Origin: Tretioscincus oriximinensis
Lineage: Eukaryota; Chordata; Lepidosauria; Squamata; Gymnophthalmidae
Length of the DNA stretch: 64,000 bases
Direction: 5' to 3'
NCBI GenBank assembly: GCA_022410635.1
Contig: JAJVDF010000364.1
Coordinates: 233,769 to 297,768, forward strand
Shown: positions 9,800 to 22,389 of the stretch, in pieces
Layout of the letters: each line of letters opens with the position of its first letter
Numbering within the stretch: position 1 is the stretch's first letter
Made by a program: the position numbers and the translations under genes
Notes under the pieces: generated by a model
What the model saw: only the letters and a program-made list of their open reading frames with translations
Told to the model about the DNA's origin: nothing
The model's database searches: none

Positions 9800-12439
9800 C
9801 TCTCCCTCTGAGACCCCACTTACCTCAAAGATGTGAATAATCAAAGCCTTAATTTTGACTTTTATTTGTGTTGGAGTAAGCGAAAACCCTTCCCCTCCCA
9901 GCTAGTCACATCAGAGCATATACAATGAACAATAAAGAGTGGCACTCTAGCCGCTCTCAAAAAGAAAAATCACAGATATTTGTAATGTCACCCAGAGACA
10001 CAGCCCTGGTTTTCCCTTACAGTACCACTTCCCTTAGCTTTTGCTAGCTGCTTTACTGGCAGAATTTACACAATAACACTGGTTTGCATAAAATGGTCAA
10101 GAGAGGCTTGGATACAGCAGACAAAACTTCTTCAGCATTTACTAGAACTTGCTGGTAGCATTTCCAGACTAGGTTCGCACAAGGGGGAAAAATGGAGGCG
10201 AAAAGGAGCAGAGTGGAATTCTGTTTTCTGCCATCTTCAGCTTTATTTTAATGACTGCACATGCTGGAGGTCCAGACCTTGGGGTCTTCCGAGAAAGNTG
10301 GATCTCCTGCTCCAACCCCACCTTTTTTCCTGTAGCTGATTGGTACCTCGGCTGCTGGAAATGGATCAGCTACAGGACAAAAGATGAGAGAAAGGTAGGA
10401 AATCTACTTAGATCTCCTACTGCTGTGGACCCCAGCCTTTGAGGATTCCTCTGCCTTTCCCAGAAGACTCCCAAGGACCAGATCTCCAGCAGTTCAATCA
10501 GAGCTCAGTCAGAGCTCACAGCACAATCATTGCCAGCATGCACTTAATGCAAATTGGGTTAAGCTGCACCTGCGATGTTTTGGTGAGCAAACTCCGCTCA
10601 GAAGATGCATTGCTGTGGAGACTGAGCATGGCCTGTGAGTTTTCCACTTGGATTACATGGAAAATCCGTGCAACCAGTTCAGTTTTAGATCCTATTTCCC
10701 CCCCTGGTTGTGACAGAGCCCCAGGGTGAAAGAGCCCCATCATGTTGGAAGATATGGTGCATTGTTTACAAATGTTTTCTGGCTTGAAAACAATTTTTTT
10801 TTGCCCACATTTCACCACAAGTGTANGACATTTATCACTACTACTAATGAGGCAATTTAATCTGCTGATTGTCATCTACAGGAAGAAGATTGAACTTGGA
10901 AAACTGCTGTGCAAGGTTGTCAGATAATAGAGCAACTAATTGGCTGCATCGGACACACCTTATACATTTTGGCTTTTTGTATGGTAAACGAAAAACCTAA
11001 AGACCCACACCTGATGTTACTGTGGTTAATTAACTAGCAACACAGGTATGTGTAGGCATAAAATTATCAGACTTGAAATCTGGAGTGTTATTATGTAATT
11101 ATGTAAAAGCTTTGTTTCATCCTTATTAATAATTCAAGCTGCAGGATGGTCCAATCAGCCTGCATTCTAAAGAGCCCAATAAGCCTCCCCCCCCCCCCTG
11201 CCATGCCAGTTCCAAGTTGGCAATGCATGTGGGGGGCATTCACTTCACCTGTTAGTGTTTACATCAGCGAGAAGAGCAAGTGAAGCAGCATTTACTCCAT
11301 CCAGCATTTCTCCCTCCCCCAAATAAGAAAAATACAGGTTGAGAAGGAGGAGAGGGGAGGAAGAAGACAATAATGAAAATGGAGTGGGGAAGGGGGACTA
11401 GAATGCCCGGCTTCATTTCGGGCACCGAGACTGGGCTTAATGCTACTAGTTTATTTTTAATCTGGTACACCGTACAAGATAATATGGAAAAAAGGGAATA
11501 GGAAAGAGCCATCAATTAAGGCAAAGTCACCTTATGTTCTTCATGGTTAACAGAGAGCAAGAGAGGAGAAATAATTTGGATCTACACTAGGCTGCATTTG
11601 CACCTTAAATGGTTATAGAAGAGAGGATTTTTCCCTAATTGCAACTTCTGGATGTGGGAATCATTTTTTCATANTCATTAAAGGTGTAAAAGTCTATCCT
11701 GGATTTTATCTGGTAACCCTAATCTAGGCAGAGCCTAGATGGGAGAGGTTATAATGCAATTGCGGGGAAAGAGTGATGTAAGTTCAGTACCCAATATCTC
11801 TCCAAAATGGTACATAACAATAATAGAATCGATTAAGAATTTATATTACTAAAGGACGTTGAGACNATCAGCCTTCCGACGCACATGACTGGCCAATCAC
11901 CAGGAAACCCGCTACCACCTGCTCTGACCCTTCAGTTAGCAGATTGGATTAAACCCATCCCGCTTGGCACTGCTACAAGTTGCCACCAAGCATTCCCATC
12001 CACCAGAGCTATGCCACCCATCCTCAGTTGTGCTTCTGCCGTTACCAAACACTGTCCCTGCCTCCCCATAAAGTTGATTTGGATGCTGCTGAATGTCCAA
12101 AGCTTCCCAACCACNGGTCAAGGCCAAGGGTTAACTCCAATACCACTAGTAGGGTAACAAAGGTATTTCATTTTCTAAAAAAAGTACGGTCATATCCTGT
12201 GATAGTGTTGTCACTTGTATAGTATAAAAATGTGCAAGCAATTTACTATTTGTGAAAAACAAGTGATTAGGGGAACCATGGGGATGAGGGCAGCGTCTGC
12301 CAAGATAAGTCAATTTCAACATATTGATGACCCAGACCCTCTCTGCACTGGACTTTTATATCCTGAAATAAGAGTCTATTATTTGCATACTTGTGCAGAC
12401 TACGGCAGTCCTGTGATGGGAAATTGCATGAGAATTGCA
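9800..12439. other. No gene seen
   Basis: Intergenic. Contains short (C)n near 11188-11197 and scattered Ns. Overlapping short ORFs at 10251-10927 and 11885-12222 have no family signature and sit on both strands at once, which argues against coding. Confidence 0.5.
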
Positions 12440-13384
12440 TACATCTAAGAACGTAAGAAGAGCCATAGTGGATTGGACCAGAGTCCATCTATTCCAGCAT
12501 TCTTTCTCACCCAGAGGCCCACCAGATGCACCTGGGCAGCCAGAACAGAGGAAAACAAAATATGCTCCTGTTCATGAATCCCTGCAAATGCCATTTCAGG
12601 AACACTACCTATTGCTCCATCCCAGGGGCAGCATTCAAACATCCATCCTAGTACCCATATTTAACCTTGGTGTCCATAAACTTATCTAGTCCTGTCTTGA
12701 AGCTATTCAAGCTGTTAGCTACCACCANCTATTCAGGAAGTTAACTCTGGGTGAAAAAATACTTTCCTTTGTCTGTTCTCACTTTTCTGCCCATCAGTTT
12801 CAAACATTTTTCTCTATTCACTCTATCCATCCCATGCATGATTTTGTACACTTCAGTCAGATCACCTCTCAAGCATCACCTTTCGAGGCTGAAGAGGCAG
12901 CCTGACTTCATAAGGGAGGTGCTCCAGACCCTTGATCGTTTTGTTGCCTTTTTCTGCACCTTCTCTAGTTCCATAATATCCCTCATGAGATGTGGTGACA
13001 AGAACTGAACACAGTATTCCAACTGTGGCCTCACCACAGATTTATAAAGAGGCAAAGCAACATTTGCTGACTTGTTTTCGATTCCTTTCTAATTATCCCC
13101 AACATGGAATTTGCCTTTTTTTACTGCTGCTGCACACTGGGTTGACATTTCAATTGAATTGTCCACTAACACCCCAAGATCCTTTTCTTGCTCGGTTATA
13201 GAAAGCTTGGTTCCCATCACCTTTGCAGAAGCCATNCTGAGTTTCATTCAACAATGCGTGCTTCTCCATGTGTTTAGTAATTTTGTCCTTAATTATCGTT
13301 TCCAACACTTTACCTGAAGCTTATGTTAAACTGATGGGTCCATAATTTCCGGCATCACCCTGGGATCCTTTTTTGAAGATTTCC
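12440..13384 (-). mobile_element. CR1-like LINE, 3' half with internal deletion
   Basis: Reads from the 3' tail (cataagaagagcc form at 12450) back through the coding end (GxDxFM...EVV...LPE region near 12650-12780) and the LEKVQKxAT block (about 12940-13000) to an RT part (PGKVLE, HMEKHALLNETQ near 13240-13320). Comparison with the plus copy shows RT core sequence missing near 13230. Abuts an oppositely oriented copy at 13385. Confidence 0.8.
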
Positions 13385-14560
13385 TATCAGGAAATAAGAA
13401 TCTTACCAGGAAAGCGGTCAGACCACAAGACAGCAATGGACAAAAGGGGATAATCAAGGCGGACGTGGAGANTGCAGGGAGGTTAAATGAATTTTTTGCT
13501 TCAGTTTTCACTGAAGAAGACAGAAGGTCTTGCCCTAAACCCACAACAGATTGAGTCTTCTCAGGAAGAACACCAGAGGAATTAAGATGGATAAAGATAA
13601 CAAGGGAGGAGGACCTTGCTAGCCTTAATAAGCTGAACATTAATAAATCCCCAGGGCCAGATGGCATTCATTCAAGAATTCTTAAGGAGCTCAAATGTGA
13701 AATTGCTGANCTTCTGANCAAAATATTTAATCTTTCCTTAAGATCAGGCATAGTACCTTGGAGTGTAGCTAATGTAACACCAAACTTCAAAAGAGGATCC
13801 CGTGGTGACCTTGGAAATTATACAGCTGTCAATTTAACAGTTCCAGGTAAAGTGTTGGAATCCATAATTAAGGACAAAATTATTAAACACATGGAGAAGC
13901 ACGCATTGTTGAATGAAACTCAGCATGGCTTTTGCAAAGGTAAATCATGCCTTAGTAACTTGCTAGAATCCTTTGAGAGTGTTAACAAACATTAGATANA
14001 GGGATCTAGTTGATATTGTCTATCTAGATTTTCAGAAGGCTGTTGATAAAGTCCTTCATCAAAGGCTTCTAAACAGNTCCACACTAATGGTATAAGTGGA
14101 CAGACTTTGTCCTGGATTGGAAACTGGCTAAAAGAGAAAACAGAGTAGTAATAAATGGACAGTTCTCTGAATGGAAAGAGGTAAGAAGTGGGGTACCCCA
14201 GGGATCTGTACTGGGACCCTTGAATTTCAATATATTCATATATGATCTGGATGCCGAGGTAAATAGTGAAGTAGTCAGGTTTGCTGATGACACTATAGTG
14301 TTCAGGGTAGTGAAAATTGAAAATGATTGTAAGGCACTCCAGAGTGATCTATTTGAATTTGATGAGTGGGCATCAAAGTGGCAAATGCACTTCAATTTAA
14401 GCAAGTGCANGGTCATGCATATTGGGGCAAAGAACCCCAACTACTCCAAGCTTTCTGGAGCAAGAAAAGGATCTTGGGGTGTTGGTGGATAATTCAATGA
14501 AAATGTCAACCCAGTGTGCAGCAGCAGCAAAAAAGGCAAGGACAAAACATTAATAAATAG
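13385..14560 (+). mobile_element. CR1-like LINE, reverse transcriptase region
   Basis: Recognisable RT blocks: NKSPGPDGIHSRILKEL (near 13640-13690), PGKVLESIIKDKI and LLNETQHGFCKGKSC (13845-13950), SGVPQGSVLGP (about 14188-14220) and RFADDTIVF with the catalytic FADD at 14280-14291, then KWQMHFNLSKC. Frameshifts and stops near 13550 and 14000-14100 break it. The element ends about 14560 without its 3' tail. Confidence 0.85.
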
Positions 14561-15215
14561 GGGCAAACAAGGTGCTTTGAAATGTTACCTGTTTTATTTG
14601 TGTACACAAATGGGTGGGAATTAAAATCAATCTAAGAACAACAGCAACAAAATTGTAGACATTTGTTGCATATCGAATTATATTTCCTAGTGCATTTTTT
14701 TATTAGGATGCCGTTTGGGAAAAGCCCAAACTACTGAAGAAGTCACATGTAGAGTGATCATTTTGTGCTCCCTGGTGGTGGTTTACGAGAAGGAATTTAG
14801 ATCGTCTGGAATATGTTTGTACATTACAGTGCAATTCTAAGGCTGCATCCTCATTAAGGATATTTAGCAATTTGGCAGCAACATCATGTAGAAATTGCCC
14901 TATTACCTCATGGGATAGTTTCACGAATCCATTCGATCAGTTTTTCTGATCCCAGTTTTTCTGGTAGCTCATTTTTCTCGATTCAACGGCGGACTTCTTT
15001 CTAATAGCAAAATATTGCTTAGTGGGGACATTCAAGAATGGGAATTCAGGCGAGCTGTGAAAAGGTCCTCAGCTCTCAGCTCACTGTGAATGCTGGGAAT
15101 TGTAGTAAAATAAGCACAGNGATCACTTATGGGGCATATCAGGTTACCAGGGAATGTAACAGGGAAACAAGAAGCAACAAGGAAAACTGGAGCTGAGTGG
15201 AGACGTACTCTGTCA
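14561..15215. other. No gene seen; small dispersed repeat near 15055-15125
   Basis: gaatgctgggaattgtagta with ataagcacag recurs in related form at 20345-20380, so it may be a fragment of an unclassified repeat. Nothing coding was seen. Confidence 0.4.
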
Positions 15216-15824
15216 ACAATGTCCGTCATCACTCTACATTGGGCAAACAGGACAATCCCTACACCAGAGAACAAATGGACACAAATCAGATATTCGAAAT
15301 GACAACACAGAGAAACCTGTTGCAGAACCCTTCAACTACCCAGAATGTTCTATCTCAGACCTCAAAACTGCAGTCCTTGAACAAAGAAACTACAAAGGAA
15401 GATTTGAAAGACAAGCAGTAGACCTGGAATATATCCACAAATTCCAGACCATTGACAAGGGACTTGATAGAGACAATGGTTTCCTGGCCCATTATATATA
15501 CATTTTTATAATACCAGTTAACTATTTGATTCATGCACAATCAGCCAGATGCATCTTGCTCCCTTTGAGAGGATTAACTTCTGCCACTTAGCTGTTTTTC
15601 TNGCCTAGAGTTAATACCCATACCGCATTTACATGTCCTTTGTCATCTCCCACACACAGTTTCCTATAAAGTCTATTCTGACATTGGGCCCTCAGCATTT
15701 GAAGGGGTAGACATGTCTACAAACGCGCATATGCCACCTCCCTTTCTCTTGTTAATCTCCGAGTGCTACTAGCCCCCTTGCTGGACTTTCTACTAGACTA
15801 ACATGCATATTTCTCTGAGATCAA
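15216..15824 (+). mobile_element. Penelope-like element, 3' part
   Basis: Starts inside the GIY-YIG domain (tctacattgggcaaacagg), runs through the C-terminal coding region (frameshifted; stop-interrupted) and the 3' UTR with gtagacatgtctacaaacg, and ends near catatttctctgagatc. Closely similar to 8440-9087. Confidence 0.85.
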
Positions 15825-15829
15825 CTATG

Positions 15830-17090
15830 ATAGATAGGTTTGTTTAGTGCACAATGAGACATTTTATGTTCACTCAATTTGCCTTTCTTCTCTCTTATTT
15901 CTCTGTCTCCCTGCTGCTGTTCTAGTGATGAAGGAACTTTTCCCTTTCCAACATTTTTGTCTTTGTCTTTCCTATTCCCTCTGTGATTGTGCATAATCCT
16001 ATCAATAAAATTTTACTTTCTCAGGGCAGTTGTCCCTGCAACTCTAGGTTTGTGTGTTAATATAGTGTATATGTCCTTCCTGAATTTATCTAACACTTTC
16101 TTAAAGCTGTCCAGCTCAAATTTGGATCATGAGGGAGATGGTTGGAGATTGGAAGCTTGCCATTCTTTCCAGGGATCATTGTANCAGGTGGACCCAACAG
16201 TCCAAGGAGACAGCTAGTACAGTCCCAAAGGACCATGGAAAAGTTGCCAACAATACCTCACATTGACGTCAGCACAGACAACTCATGTTTCAAGGACTCA
16301 CAAGAATGAGTTGATGATGATGAAAGGAAGAAGAATGGCATTTTAGATCCACCTCAAGCATTTGTTGACTTCTTTGCTAACCATCTTGTGATTGCAGTTC
16401 TAAGCACGCTTCTTCTCTGCAAAGGATTCTGAGCTAATATCAAAAGCCATGCAGCCAAGCCTGGGTTGTCCTCATACAACCCTTTCCAGTAGCTGCCACA
16501 AGGACCATTCTTGTCCCTGCATGTTTTAGTTAAAAGAACTGTCTTGCCATCTGGGCTTTGCTGCTGTGGCATTCTTGTTCCTAATGACTTCTGTTGCTAA
16601 GGAAGTTCCAGTCGATTAGTTAAAAGAAACGAAGCAGCTCCCATTGGTCATTTTAGCATTAAGGCCCTTTGGAAAGCAAGCGGCAGGCACGGCCATTCAT
16701 CTTCCATGGAGGTGAAGATGTCCTTGGTGACGTGCTTTGTTGCTGCAGGACGTATGAGAAATTAGGGTCCCTGGAAATTTTTGAAAAGGAGAAATAAGTC
16801 TGAGATACTTTACTTAGTTGTCCGTTTATCTTAAACCAAATGCCAGCACAGGAACAATCTAATATTGTCAGAACATATGTGAGGGCCTTACCACTTCAGA
16901 GGAAGGATGAAATGATTCTGTTCAATTGCCCCATTGGATGACTTGTCTTGTATAAAGATTGTATTATTTATGAAGTTATAAGGTAGGATTAGAGAACATA
17001 CTTTATCTAGAATTAAGGCCAGTCTATTAATGTTTTCAACATTTGCCTAGTATGTTGTTTTTGAATCTTTATTTGCACACCTGGAGAGCT
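15830..17090. other. No gene seen
   Basis: Intergenic sequence without a recognisable gene or clear repeat. Confidence 0.5.
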
Positions 17091-17097
17091 GCTTCTT

Positions 17098-17250
17098 TTG
17101 TTGTTATTGTTGTTGTTGCTGTCGTCTCGTCTTCTTCTTCTTTTTCTTCTTCTTCTTCTTCTTCTTCTTCTTCTTTTTCTTCTTCTTCTTCTCCTCCTCC
17201 TCCTCCTCCTCCTTTTTTTTCTTTTTCTACTTCTACTTCTTCTTGTGGAA
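17098..17250. repeat. (TTC/TTG/TCC)n compound microsatellite
   Basis: (ttgttg)n passing into (ttc)n, (tcc)n and (ttctac)n. The poly-Leu and poly-Ser reading frames across it are artefacts of the repeat. Confidence 0.9.
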
Positions 17251-17279
17251 GCAAGAGTTTTTCACCTCCTTAGAGCATA

Positions 17280-18955
17280 ATTAAAGAGCCTTAAAGAAGC
17301 TCTTCGGTAGCCAGATTATTAGGTAGCAGAACCTTGATTAAGACATCTTTGGAACCTAATGGGTGTGCGGTGGAAAGTGATTTTCTAAGAGAATTTATTA
17401 AAACTTCCCTTGTTGGGATTTCCCCCTGGGACATATATTAGGAATAAAATATATTATTAATATCAAATATATCTGNCTGGACCAAAGCTACCAAAGTGAG
17501 GCCTCTGGGTAATTTTCTTGAAAATTTTCCTTGGTCAAACTGACCTTTGCTCAACCTCAGGAACTCACTTAATCTTTTTCCTCTCCCTAGGGGCATCTGT
17601 GAATGGTAGCCCCTGACTAATGTCCTTACTGACAAAGGGCAACTTAATCCCATCTAGTTTCAGGGAAGTCAACTGTTTGCTCTTTTCTACCTTTCTATAG
17701 ACACTACTGTCTCCTCTTTGTTTGATATCAATCAAGGGTCATCAGAGCTTGGCCCCTTGGTATGATTCATTTTCCTGTCATAGATTTGATTGACAGGGGG
17801 TCATAATGGTAGCTAAAGATCCAGTCATTAGTCACACCACACACACACTTCTCTTCCCCTATTGGTTACTGTACCCAGGCTGCGCCNCCTTGGGAGGGGG
17901 CATAATGCATCATGTATGACATCAGAGACCCACGTTGGGTATCCTCCGCCCTTTTTACCCCGTCATAATTTTAAACACGCCTTCTGATATTGTAATCAAT
18001 AAAAGTTGAAGTTTTGGGACCTTCTGGAGGACTCCATANCCCTGGGATCCTCCTGAGGCTACTTCTTCTCCAAGTTGTGTTCCCGTGTGATTGCTGTTAC
18101 ACGTGTCTAGCACTCTGGTGGAGCTGCCTTCTTTGCCATACTGGTGCGGAATATCGGGAAGCGAACCACGATATTCCCTACTGAATGTGGGATCACCAAA
18201 TGGAAAGAGCTGAACACCCACACAGTTAATCACAGTTTGGAAGTGGAGATTCTCTGTTACATACCAAGCAGCGCCTACCCTAGTTTCCTTTGCTGAGAAT
18301 CAGCCTGCCTTAATACAAATTTATTAGTCCTGCCTAAAACATTCAAAGCTGGAGAGGAATTCACTAGCAACAAGTGGGTTAGCGTCCTGCTGATTGTTTT
18401 CTCCAAGCTTTCAGTTTAGATTATTTGCCATGCCCGAATCCTGACATTTCTAGACGGAAGCCAAGTTTAACATTCTGCACTTGCTTACTTGTGCTCCCAA
18501 CAAATTATTCAGGCTTTTAATCCAAATGACACGTAGGGGGGAAACAGCATTTCAATTTAAGCTCATGTTAATGGGTCTAAAAATGCAGGCAGTGGCAGGC
18601 CAGGCTGAAACCGCCTCCTTGATGCTGTGTAGATTTGTTTGCCTATGAATGATTTTAAATGGTCCCATTTGCATACATAATCACAGAGCGTTTTCTCGCA
18701 GATGAGGTCTGAACAGCTGCAAAAGAGAGGCGAAATGTCGCTTTCCCCAATCATAAAAAGAACTGCGATTTTTATATGTGTTCCTACTGATGCTCGTGTA
18801 ATCAGGGATGTTGTTTTTCCTGCAACCTTCTTAACGGGCAATGGTTGCGAATGATAATTATAGGTTTTTAAAATCTCGGAGTATACAATGTGCAGCACTT
18901 ATGATAACCTATGTGAATTAATAGGAGCCTGACTCAACTAGCACAATATCTTTAG
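17280..18955. other. No gene seen
   Basis: Intergenic. Several ORFs on the minus strand (17438-17653, 17955-18233, 18563-18898) lack any family motif. Confidence 0.5.
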
Positions 18956-18959
18956 GAAT

Positions 18960-19770
18960 GGGAATAATTTGGTATGGTGTACAGTGATATACAAGATTTC
19001 TGGAAGGAGGCAGAAAGAGTAATTGAAAAAATAATGGGAAGTAATGGTTCTCTAAATAAAGAAGTATGTATGTTTAATTGTTATAGAAGTTTGAGGTTAC
19101 CAGAGTCAAGAATGAACATCTCAGAAGATATGATATCGGAAGCTCAAAGGGTAGTGATGTTAGATGGAAAGACCAATCTAAATGGTCGAAGGAGAACTTA
19201 TATAGATATATAGGTGAACAGATTGATTTCAGCATCATGAATAGTATTGTAAATGGAGGTGGCAGAACAACTAAAGGAGAAATGAAAGGCAAGTGGAATC
19301 TTACCAAAAATATATAGAGGTCCACTTGGGGAAGGCCCAATTAAAGAGCAATTGTCTTCTAAATGTAATTAAGAATTATTTTTTTCTTTGGAATGTAAAT
19401 ATATATTATTTGCTTTAAGGTAAGCTGACCAGATGACCCTTTTGGGGGGAGGGGGTTGAAAACCTGTTTTTGGGGTGCCACCTGTTTTTTTCTGAGGAAA
19501 AAAAAATATATATTTCGGAAANNNNNTTTTTTTGAAAACTTTTTCCTCAGAAAAAGCTGTGAGGCACCCCAAAACCGGGTTTTCAAACCCCCCCTCCCAA
19601 AGGTGTCATCTGGTCAGCCTACTTTAAGGTATTGTAAATATAGAGGACCTTGTGTGTGTGTGTGTGTNTATATATGAGCTGTTTTATGGTATGTTGTGTT
19701 GCGGTTATTTTATGTTTTGTGGTTGTGTAAAAATAATGAAACATATTTTTTTAAAATATCTATATGAATA
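18960..19770 (+). mobile_element. Possible L1-like LINE 3' end, split by a MITE
   Basis: The 18974-19213 frame reads VYSDIQDFWKEAERVIEKIM, like the C-terminal region of L1 ORF2. Downstream sequence is a T/A-rich 3' UTR that continues after the MITE (19421-19621) to an A-rich end near 19770. Identified by pattern only. Confidence 0.35.
19421..19621. mobile_element. Fold-back hAT-like MITE with 8-bp target duplication
   Basis: 201 bp. Ends TAAGCTGACCAGATGACC and GGTGTCATCTGGTCAGCCTA, nearly palindromic over most of its length (gaaaacctg...gtgcc / ggcacccc...aaaccgggtt). Flanked by perfect CTTTAAGG repeats (19413-19420 and 19622-19629), which fits hAT-type integration. Five Ns mark its centre at 19522-19526. 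Confidence 0.85.
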
Positions 19771-19845
19771 AATTATATGTCAGTATTGTGGTCACTAATC
19801 CAAGGAAATGTTGGTTACTGGATAAGTACTACGATCAGTGTCTTT

Positions 19846-19882
19846 ATGCTGCCTCTGGGATGGAGCAACAGGCAGTATTTCT
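19846..19882 (+). repeat. Fragment of CR1-like 3' UTR
   Basis: tgctgcctctgggatggagc followed by aacaggcag matches the 3' UTR of the CR1-like family (compare 3898-3930). Confidence 0.6.
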
Positions 19883-19889
19883 GTATTGC

Positions 19890-21500
19890 TGATAAGATAC
19901 GAATTGGGGATGACGCAAAAATCAACGTGCCCTATACAATCGCTCCAAAATGAAAAATGCAATAGTAATACAACTATAAATAGTAAACAGATATGTATCC
20001 TTACAGTTACGCACACTGTATTTCAAATAAATAAATCAAACATTCTAATGCCTGGCTTAGGGTACATCCCCACACAAGATATACAGCGAGTTGGATGTGA
20101 TATCACTTTCTGTCCACCCCATGAAGTCATGCGTGTTTTTAGGAAACACCCTTTGCAGCGGAACAAGTAGCTACTGCATTTTATCCTGTTCAGCAGTGGA
20201 CATTTTGTAATACCCAAAAGAAAACTGAATGTGGACATAAGAGCACTGAAAACATAGTTAATCTTAGAAGATTTTAGGGTGAGACTAGCAGTTTGTTGGC
20301 TCTTGGCTCTCAGAGACTGCTTGGGAAATGTATCCATGCTCTCAGAGAATGCTGGGGATTGTAGTGAGATAAGCGCAGCTTCCTGGGGCTTGTCATCCGA
20401 CAGCATTGCTGTGCAGAGTCACAGCAGCTTGGGTAAAATGGTAAAGTGGGGCGAGTGACTAATGTATTTTTTTTTAAGTGAGGCAAATTCTGTCATGTGG
20501 ATGTGCTCTAAATCGGCCACCTAGATAATATATGTGACCTTAGAATCTTCCAAAGGAGGCAGCATCTATGTCAAATACGTGTCAGTGTAATTTTTCTACA
20601 GGACAATTTCTTCAAAACTACTTGCAAGGAAAAAGAAAACCTCCATCCTTTCTAGAATGACTCAAATGCCGGAAATTTTGGGTCTCCCACTGCTAGATTT
20701 CCAGCCGGATACTTCCCAGCACTGCCAGAAAGTGTGGAAAGGGATGCACCAGGTTAAAGGGTTCATTTTCAAAGATTTTCTGAATGGACACAATGTTGAT
20801 GCTTGGTGCACCTCAAGGGGAAAAATATTCCTAATCCTGGGGGCCACCATAGAGAAAGCTCCTCCTGAGAATGGTGGTACTAAAACGATTGATAACACCA
20901 AGTTCCTTTTTTGGCTTAAAAAAACAAATAGCAGATAGGGGTTTTATCCTGAATACGTTTATTTAAATTCCAGCACAAATGGAACACACATTTCCCAAAC
21001 ATTGTGTGCACTAAAAATGCTGAAGCATCAAGCATATAGGGGACATCCAGATAAACTCCATTGTATGTGTTCCTGTTCTTTCACACTGCCTAAAAGTACA
21101 ATAGCAGCACAGCTCAGAGCTTTTTTTCTTTGCAAAGTCTTTTCATAATAGCTCTCAGTTGACATGGTGAGCTCACGCCGATCCAGTTTGTACTAATGCT
21201 GCTTCACGTAATCAGGGCCAGAACAAGATTTCAGTACCAAGTGGAGTTATTTTTCAATCATATGGATATAAAATGGCCACTAGAGGGCGACCCAGACTGA
21301 AAATCCTTTTTTTATTCCCCTGGAGAAATATCTGAGATTTTTTCCTCTTCCAGATTGCCAAGGTAAAAAAGTAACATTTTGAAGGTTTTACTTTTTAAAT
21401 AATTTATATAATGTTTCTACAAAATTTTCAGCCATTCCCCCAACCAACAATGTCCAGGAATAAAACACGTTTTTAGTATGAAATAGGCAGGAGGGAGGAA
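19890..21500. other. No gene seen
   Basis: Intergenic. The ORF at 20657-20938 has no recognisable domain. A small unclassified repeat fragment lies at 20340-20400. Confidence 0.5.
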
Positions 21501-21512
21501 GGAAGGAAAGCT

Positions 21513-21582
21513 TATTGTTGTTGTTGTTGTTTGTTGTTCTTGTTTGTTGTTGTTGTTGGTTGTTGTTGTTGTTGTTGTTGTT
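21513..21582. repeat. (TTG)n microsatellite
   Basis: Interrupted ttgttg array directly before a Penelope 3'-UTR fragment. Confidence 0.9.
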
Positions 21583-22386
21583 ATATTAGTCTCCAAGTGC
21601 TACAAGCTACCTTGCTGGACTTTCCAACTAAGGACTTTCTATGACAACCTAAAAACCGGAATAAAGCTGAATTCCGGAATATAGCAATTGTGTGTCTGTG
21701 CACACCACAAAGCTATATTCTGGAATGTAGCAATCGTGACACCATGTGCCCCCCTGCCTGCTTTCGGGGGCTGTTGCTGCCATTGGTAGGGTCAGCAGCA
21801 GCTCCCAAAAGCAGGCGGAGGTCTGGCTGGCTGAGAGGAAATTCTGCCCAACCAAGGGGCGGAGGCGATTGTGTACGGCTGGCCCCATCCACATGGAACC
21901 TAGTTCTGGATCACATCTTGGGACAGAGCTTGGCCATTCACTTGCCAGTATAGACCCATTGGNCCTGTCATAGCCTACACTAGCATGTGGTTGGCAGGCA
22001 TGTGGTTGGGCCTGCCATAGCCTACACTAGCATGTGGTTGGAACAGATTGGCTCCCTGTGGATGCAGCCTGTCAGCGTAGTGCAGTCCTTTTTGACAGCT
22101 GCTGCGTTCTCCCTTGTTTAACCTCTCGTACCTTTTGTGCACATGCATACGCGCATGGGGTTGGCCACGAGAAGACGGAGGCTAGCCGCAAGAGGACAAA
22201 GGCTATCCAGAACGGTGCCTGAATATCCCAGCTATAGTTTATTCTGGGATAAATGGCGTTTATTGTGGGACAACTGCTGAGAAACACTTAACACGTGTGC
22301 CCGAGCCTCCCTCATCTCTCTTCGATTGAGGCAGAAATATGCTGTGTGCACCCAGCCTAAGACTAATACGGCTGTTTCTCTGAAAT
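21583..22386 (+). mobile_element. Penelope 3'-end fragment split by a hAT-like element
   Basis: 21583-21628 (ttagtctccaagtgctacaa, ttgctggactttcc) and 22361-22386 (gactaatacggctgtttctc) are adjacent in intact Penelope copies. Between them lies about 730 bp related to the element at 24927-25971: shared gaattccggaatatagcaa, gtgtgtctgtgcacac, ggataaatggcgtttattg and a cagcctaag end. A short CTAAG repeat flanks the insert; the 8-bp duplication is not clean. Confidence 0.65.
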
Positions 22387-22389
22387 CAT

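Noticed and set aside
17043..17280. Poly-Ser, poly-Leu and poly-Glu reading frames
   Set aside because: Products of the (TTC/TCC)n microsatellite. The same applies at 31365-31690, 43782-44170, 56926-57289 and 61570-61956.
20657..20938. 93-codon ORF
   Set aside because: No recognisable motif, overlapping minus-strand ORF, no splice or promoter context.
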